A stretch of 9,429 nt of DNA from Rhodoluna sp. (GTDB lineage: Bacteria > Actinomycetota > Actinomycetes > Actinomycetales > Microbacteriaceae): contig JAGNYY010000019.1 in assembly GCA_017984715.1 (NCBI GenBank), positions 1,312 to 10,740 on the forward strand, written 5' to 3'. Below are positions 5,511-9,429 of the stretch, piece by piece. Each line of letters begins with the position of its first letter. The first letter of the stretch is position 1. A model generated the notes under the pieces. It was given only the letters and a program-made list of their open reading frames with translations, was not told the DNA's origin and made no database searches. The position numbers and the translations under genes were made by a program.

Positions 5511-6980
5511 GTGTCTCGTCTCAGCAACGCTTCAATCGCCTCCGTGCGTGCTGGCGTGGATGTGCCTCGCTACGACCGAAGCAAAGTGACCACCGGCATT
5601 GTGCACTTCGGTGTTGGCGGTTTCCACCGAGCGCATATGGCGATGGCCCTAGATGACCTGATGAACCAGGGCAAGGCGCTCGACTGGGGAATCTGCGGTG
5701 TTGGGCTCATGGAGTTTGACCGCAAGATGAAGGATGCCCTTCAGGGGCAGGATTGCCTGTTCACGCTCACCCTCAAACACTCGGATGGCAAACGCGATGC
5801 TCGAGTTATCGGCAGCATCGTTGAATATCTTTTTGCGCCAGACGATGCCGAGGCAGTCATCGAAAAGATGGCCGATCCAAGCACGAAAATTGTTTCGCTG
5901 ACCATCACCGAGGGCGGCTACAACTTCGACCGCGTCACGGGCGAGTTCGACGAAACGAATCCAGCTGTGGCTGCCGATTTGCTAGCTGGCGCTACGCCTA
6001 AAACCGCTTTTGGCTTCGTGACCGAGGCCCTACGACGTCGCCGCGATCGAGGCATCAAGCCGTTCACAGTTTTGTCTTGCGACAACATCCAAGGCAATGG
6101 TGACATCGCCAAAAAGATGTTCCTGGCCTTCGCGTTGCTCAAGGATGCCTCGCTCGGCGCTTGGATTGACGGCAACGTTGCCTTTCCAAACTCGATGGTG
6201 GACCGCATCACACCGGTCACATCAGCCGAAGATATTGCCGAAGCCGCAGAAAAACTTGGCCTTGAAGATGCCTGGCCAGTTGTTGCCGAGCCGTTCTTCC
6301 AGTGGGTCATTGAAGACCATTTCACCCTTGGTCGCCCAAACTTCGATGAGGTCGGCGTTCAATTCGTCGAAGACGTTGAACCATACGAACTCATGAAACT
6401 TCGCTTGCTCAATGCAAGTCATCAGGGGCTCACCTATTTCGGTTATCTAAGTGGCTATCGCTTTGCGCATGAGGCCGTCGGTGACCCGGCGATTGCCAGT
6501 TTCTTGCTGAAATACATGGATAACGAAGCCACCCCGACTCTGCGTCCAGTGCCAGGAATAGACCTGAATGCATACAAGCACATGTTGATTGAGCGCTTCT
6601 CGAACCCCGAGGTTCGAGACACCCTGGCTCGCCTCTGTGCTGAATCTTCAGACCGAATTCCTAAGTGGCTCGTGCCGGTCATCCGTGAACAGCTTGCTCG
6701 CGGAGGTGACGTGACTCGATCAGCTGCAATCGTGGCCAGCTGGGCTCGCTATGCCGAAGGTGTTGACGAAGATGGCAACGAAATTATCGTCGTCGACCCA
6801 CTGAAAGATGTCTTGGTACCAATCGCCAAATCTCAGCGCAGCAACCCGCTAGCATTCATTCAAAACGAGAGCCTTTTCGGCGACCTCGCCAAAAATGAAC
6901 AATTCAGCAGTGCCTACCTAAACGCTTTGAACTCGCTGTTCGAACATGGCGCACACAAGACCGTCCAGTCACTGGCCTAA
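5511..6980 (+). CDS. Polyol dehydrogenase, mannitol 2-dehydrogenase family
   Basis: A 489-residue, NAD-dependent, metal-free long-chain polyol dehydrogenase of the cytoplasm. It oxidises a sugar alcohol to a ketose (D-mannitol to fructose, D-arabinitol to D-xylulose, or D-sorbitol to fructose). The N-terminal nucleotide-binding motif is GVGGFHRAH (34-42). Other family landmarks are TITEGGYNF, SCDNIQGNGD and FPNSMVDRITP. The catalytic set known from Pseudomonas fluorescens mannitol 2-dehydrogenase (N191, K295, N300, H303) is present, shifted by one, as N192, K296, N301 and H304. Length matches that enzyme (about 490). GTG 5511 is the chosen start: it lies two bases after the permease stop, with GGTGAAG at 5499-5505 as a modest ribosome site, and a later ATG would destroy the nucleotide-binding fold. 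Pairing with xylulokinase favours D-arabinitol as a physiological substrate (inference), since enzymes of this family often act on mannitol and arabinitol alike. Confidence 0.9.
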   Translation: MSRLSNASIASVRAGVDVPRYDRSKVTTGIVHFGVGGFHRAHMAMALDDLMNQGKALDWGICGVGLMEFDRKMKDALQGQDCLFTLTLKHSDGKRDARVIGSIVEYLFAPDDAEAVIEKMADPSTKIVSLTITEGGYNFDRVTGEFDETNPAVAADLLAGATPKTAFGFVTEALRRRRDRGIKPFTVLSCDNIQGNGDIAKKMFLAFALLKDASLGAWIDGNVAFPNSMVDRITPVTSAEDIAEAAEKLGLEDAWPVVAEPFFQWVIEDHFTLGRPNFDEVGVQFVEDVEPYELMKLRLLNASHQGLTYFGYLSGYRFAHEAVGDPAIASFLLKYMDNEATPTLRPVPGIDLNAYKHMLIERFSNPEVRDTLARLCAESSDRIPKWLVPVIREQLARGGDVTRSAAIVASWARYAEGVDEDGNEIIVVDPLKDVLVPIAKSQRSNPLAFIQNESLFGDLAKNEQFSSAYLNALNSLFEHGAHKTVQSLA

Positions 6981-6994
6981 ACGAATCGACTAAC

Positions 6995-8011
6995 ATGACC
7001 ACTCAGATGCGCGCCTCTTATCTCGTCAAGCAAGGCGAAGTGACAGTCAAGAACGTCGATGTTCCTAACCTCGATGCCGACCAAGTTTTGGTTCAGGTTG
7101 CATCGGTTGGTGTTTGCGGCAGCGACGTTCACTATTACCAGCACGGCAAGATCGGCCCATACATTGTTGACCACCCGCTGATTTTGGGTCACGAACTGTC
7201 TGGCACCATCACCGCCGTTGGCAAGGATGTTGACCCGGCACGCATCGGCTCTCGCGTTGCCGTCGAGCCACAGCGACCATGCAGAGTCTGCGAACAGTGC
7301 AAGGCCGGCCGCTACAACCTCTGCCCAGACATCGAGTTCTATGCGACCCCGCCGATTCAGGGTGGCTTCTGCGAGTTCGTGACCATTCAGTCAGATTTCG
7401 CCTACGACATTCCTGACTCGGTTTCCTTTGACGCAGCCGCACTAATTGAACCGCTTTCGGTTGGCATCTGGGCGGCGCAACGTGCCGAGATCTCGGTCGG
7501 TTCAAGGGTCTTGATTGCCGGCGCCGGGCCAATTGGTTTGATCATGGCGCAGGTTGCCCGAGCATACGGCGCCAGCGAGGTTTACATCACCGACATCAAC
7601 GAAGACCGGCGGGCATTCGCCCTCAAGCACGGTGCAACCGTTGGCCTTGACCCACGCACCGACCAGGTCGAAGGCCTCGAAGTCGACGCGTTTATCGACG
7701 CATCCGGCGTTGCCGGTGCCGTGGTCCAAGGCATCAAGGCGGTTGGTCCAGCTGGCCGCGTCATTCTGGTTGGCATGGGCAACGATGACGTCACGCTGCC
7801 GGTTTCATATATCCAGAACAAAGAAATTTGGGTGTCCGGCGTCTTCCGCTACGCCAACACCTGGCCAACTGGCATCGAACTCGTCGCTTCAGGCAAGGTA
7901 GATCTAGACATCCTTGTCACACACACTTTTGGCTTGAATGAGGTTGAGGCTGCGCTGAACTCTGGCAAGCTGCCTGGCGCGCTCAAGGCAATAGTCAAAC
8001 CTGCACAGTAG
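6995..8011 (+). CDS. Zinc-dependent sorbitol/xylitol dehydrogenase (MDR family)
   Basis: A 338-residue medium-chain dehydrogenase of the sorbitol dehydrogenase (L-iditol 2-dehydrogenase)/xylitol dehydrogenase type. Catalytic zinc ligands are C41 (GVCGSD), H66-E67 (GHE) and probably E152. The structural zinc loop is complete, with C96, C99, C102 and C110. The Rossmann motif is GAGPIG at 176-181, and D200 at the end of the second strand (YITDINEDR) points to NAD+ rather than NADP+. The HYYQHGKIG stretch (46-54) is typical of the polyol branch. It should oxidise xylitol to D-xylulose or sorbitol to fructose; the adjoining xylulokinase favours xylitol. Start ATG 6995 is not preceded by a good ribosome site; ATG 7007 (Met5) is a possible alternative. 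Translation may depend on coupling to the upstream gene, which ends 14 bases before. Confidence 0.9.
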   Translation: MTTQMRASYLVKQGEVTVKNVDVPNLDADQVLVQVASVGVCGSDVHYYQHGKIGPYIVDHPLILGHELSGTITAVGKDVDPARIGSRVAVEPQRPCRVCEQCKAGRYNLCPDIEFYATPPIQGGFCEFVTIQSDFAYDIPDSVSFDAAALIEPLSVGIWAAQRAEISVGSRVLIAGAGPIGLIMAQVARAYGASEVYITDINEDRRAFALKHGATVGLDPRTDQVEGLEVDAFIDASGVAGAVVQGIKAVGPAGRVILVGMGNDDVTLPVSYIQNKEIWVSGVFRYANTWPTGIELVASGKVDLDILVTHTFGLNEVEAALNSGKLPGALKAIVKPAQ

Positions 8012-8014
8012 CCC

Positions 8015-9427
8015 ATGAAGTTAGTTGCCGGAGTTGACTCATCAACTCAGTCTTGCAAGGTCGTCATCCGCGATTTAGAAACGGGTTCGCTGATTCGCAG
8101 CGGCTCGGCAAAACACCCAGACGGCACCGAGGTTGACCCTCAATCTTGGTGGGTCGCTCTCAATGCAGCCCTTAAGCAGGCTGGCGGCTTGGATGATGTA
8201 GAGGCAATCTCGATTGCTGGGCAACAGCATGGCCTGGTTGCGCTTGACGCAGCGGGCGATGTGATTCGCCCTGCCCTCCTTTGGAACGACACTCGAAGCG
8301 CCGGCGCAGCGCAGGACCTAATCGATGAATTCGGCGTGGAGACGCTTGTAAATCGAACCGGGTCTGCACCGGTTGCGTCATTCACAGTTACCAAGCTTCG
8401 TTGGCTTCGCGATAACGAGCCCGAGAACGCAGCACGAGTTGCCGCTGTGGCTCTGCCTCACGACTGGCTTACCTGGCGTCTGCGCGGCTTTGGGCCGGCC
8501 GGCGAAAGCAAGCTCGGCCCGCAACTCGACGAGCTTGTAACCGACCGATCCGACGCATCCGGAACCGGTTATTTCAACCCACAAACCAACCAGTACGACG
8601 ATTTGTTAGTTATCGCCGCACTCGGTCACCTCCCGATTCTGCCTAGGATCCTTGTGCCTGGCGAATCGGCTGGTCCTGTTGTCTCCGGCGCAAGCCGCGC
8701 GCGGGTAACGTGCGGCGCCGGAGACAACGCAGGGGCCGCGCTCGGCCTAGGTGCGAAACACGGAGACGTAGTGGTGTCCCTAGGCACCAGCGGAACCATC
8801 TTCGCGGTAACCGAAACTCTCCCTCGAGACCCAAGCGGCATAATCGCTGGTTTCGCAGACGCATCGGGAATCTATCTGCCAATCTCGGTCACTCTGAACG
8901 CCGCTCGAATCCTTTCGACAACAAGTGAACTGCTTGGCGTCGACTTCGATGAATTGGCCCGACTCGCCCTTGAAGCGCCGGCTGGCTCGGAAGGCCTAGT
9001 GCTTGTGCCCTACTTCGAAGGCGAGCGCACCCCCAACCTGCCGGATGCCAAGGCTTCTCTGCACGGAATGTCCATAGCCTCGACCACGAGAGTGAATCTC
9101 GCCCGCGCGGCAATAGAAGGCATGCTCTGTGGTTTGAATGCTGGGCTTCTAGCTCTTGGATCTCTTGGAATTCGAGGGCAACGCATTTTGCTTATTGGCG
9201 GTGCCGCCCAGAACCCTGCAGTGCAAGAGATTGCTCGAACGATATTCACGGTGCCGATTGAAGTGCCTGTTCCTGGTGAATACGTGGCCGAAGGTGCTGC
9301 CGTTCAGGCAGCCTGGGCCGTCACAGGTTCGCGCCCTGAGTGGCCAATAGAGATTGCGGCCAAGCACACACCCGAAGCACATCCCGAAGTCATGGCTGCT
9401 TACCTCGAGCAGGCAGCCAAGTACTAG
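8015..9427 (+). CDS. xylB: Xylulokinase (D-xylulose to D-xylulose 5-phosphate)
   Basis: A 470-residue FGGY-family carbohydrate kinase of the cytoplasm, close to the 484 residues of E. coli XylB and complete (stop TAG 9425-9427). N-terminal domain: [10 protein letters not shown] (4-13) with the ATP/Mg aspartate D8, GQQHG at 69-73 with H72 as a substrate contact, WNDTR at 90-94, [10 protein letters not shown] at 147-156 and [10 protein letters not shown] at 179-188. C-terminal domain: CGAGDNAGA at 233-241, in which D237 is the expected catalytic base, then SLGTSGT and [10 protein letters not shown]. The residues specific to xylulokinases rather than glycerol or gluconate kinases fit well. It starts three bases after the dehydrogenase stop, with no clear ribosome site, so translational coupling is likely. 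It supplies the pentose phosphate pathway and is the main evidence that D-xylulose is an intermediate of the operon. Confidence 0.93.
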   Translation: MKLVAGVDSSTQSCKVVIRDLETGSLIRSGSAKHPDGTEVDPQSWWVALNAALKQAGGLDDVEAISIAGQQHGLVALDAAGDVIRPALLWNDTRSAGAAQDLIDEFGVETLVNRTGSAPVASFTVTKLRWLRDNEPENAARVAAVALPHDWLTWRLRGFGPAGESKLGPQLDELVTDRSDASGTGYFNPQTNQYDDLLVIAALGHLPILPRILVPGESAGPVVSGASRARVTCGAGDNAGAALGLGAKHGDVVVSLGTSGTIFAVTETLPRDPSGIIAGFADASGIYLPISVTLNAARILSTTSELLGVDFDELARLALEAPAGSEGLVLVPYFEGERTPNLPDAKASLHGMSIASTTRVNLARAAIEGMLCGLNAGLLALGSLGIRGQRILLIGGAAQNPAVQEIARTIFTVPIEVPVPGEYVAEGAAVQAAWAVTGSRPEWPIEIAAKHTPEAHPEVMAAYLEQAAKY

Positions 9428-9429
9428 TT

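Noticed and set aside
7209..7532. Minus-strand frame of 107 codons opposite the zinc-dependent dehydrogenase
   Set aside because: Arginine/proline-rich translation typical of antisense to a GC-biased gene; the sense strand encodes intact zinc and NAD motifs.

Overview
The window looks like a piece of an actinobacterial chromosome of moderate GC, probably from Microbacteriaceae. The grounds are the protein style, the GAF-LuxR regulator type, the compact operon packing and the strong AAC/AAG codon preference in the highly expressed gene. The lineage call is inference from composition and style only. No RNA gene, insertion sequence, CRISPR array or integrase is visible.

Layout. (1) Positions 1-106, minus strand: the first 35 codons of a secreted-protein gene (clear signal peptide) that runs off the left edge. 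(2) 107-340: a divergent intergenic region with an unusual array of six TTCG-headed units, spaced one DNA turn apart (191-251). (3) 341-1066, plus: a GAF-like/LuxR-type regulator. (4) 1063-2037, minus: an AraC-family regulator whose stop codon overlaps that of the LuxR gene. (5) 2038-2361: a divergent control region with a candidate promoter whose spacer holds a perfect 12-bp palindrome, other palindromes, and a hairpin in the presumed mRNA leader. (6) 2362-9427, plus: a tightly packed six-gene sugar-alcohol operon. Its genes encode a lipoprotein solute-binding protein, two ABC permeases, a mannitol-dehydrogenase-family polyol dehydrogenase, a zinc-dependent sorbitol/xylitol-type dehydrogenase and xylulokinase.

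How it works together (inference from families). The binding protein and two permeases import a polyol. The two dehydrogenases oxidise polyols to ketoses with NAD+. Xylulokinase phosphorylates D-xylulose for entry into the pentose phosphate pathway. Because the only kinase is xylulokinase and no fructokinase is present, pentitols (D-arabinitol and xylitol, both giving D-xylulose) are the best guess for the main substrates; mannitol and sorbitol remain possible. The layout resembles the Pseudomonas fluorescens mtlEFGKDYZ operon with its AraC-type activator MtlR. Here the transporter ATPase (mtlK equivalent) and the fructokinase (mtlZ equivalent) are missing, and a zinc-dependent dehydrogenase is inserted. 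The permeases must therefore borrow an ATPase encoded elsewhere. The divergent AraC protein is the natural candidate regulator. A strong 14-bp hairpin after the binding-protein gene probably lets that gene be expressed above the rest.

The core genes belong to known families, so nothing here is a clearly new system. The most unexplained parts are the non-coding elements, above all the helically phased repeat at 191-251 and the palindrome and hairpin region upstream of the operon.
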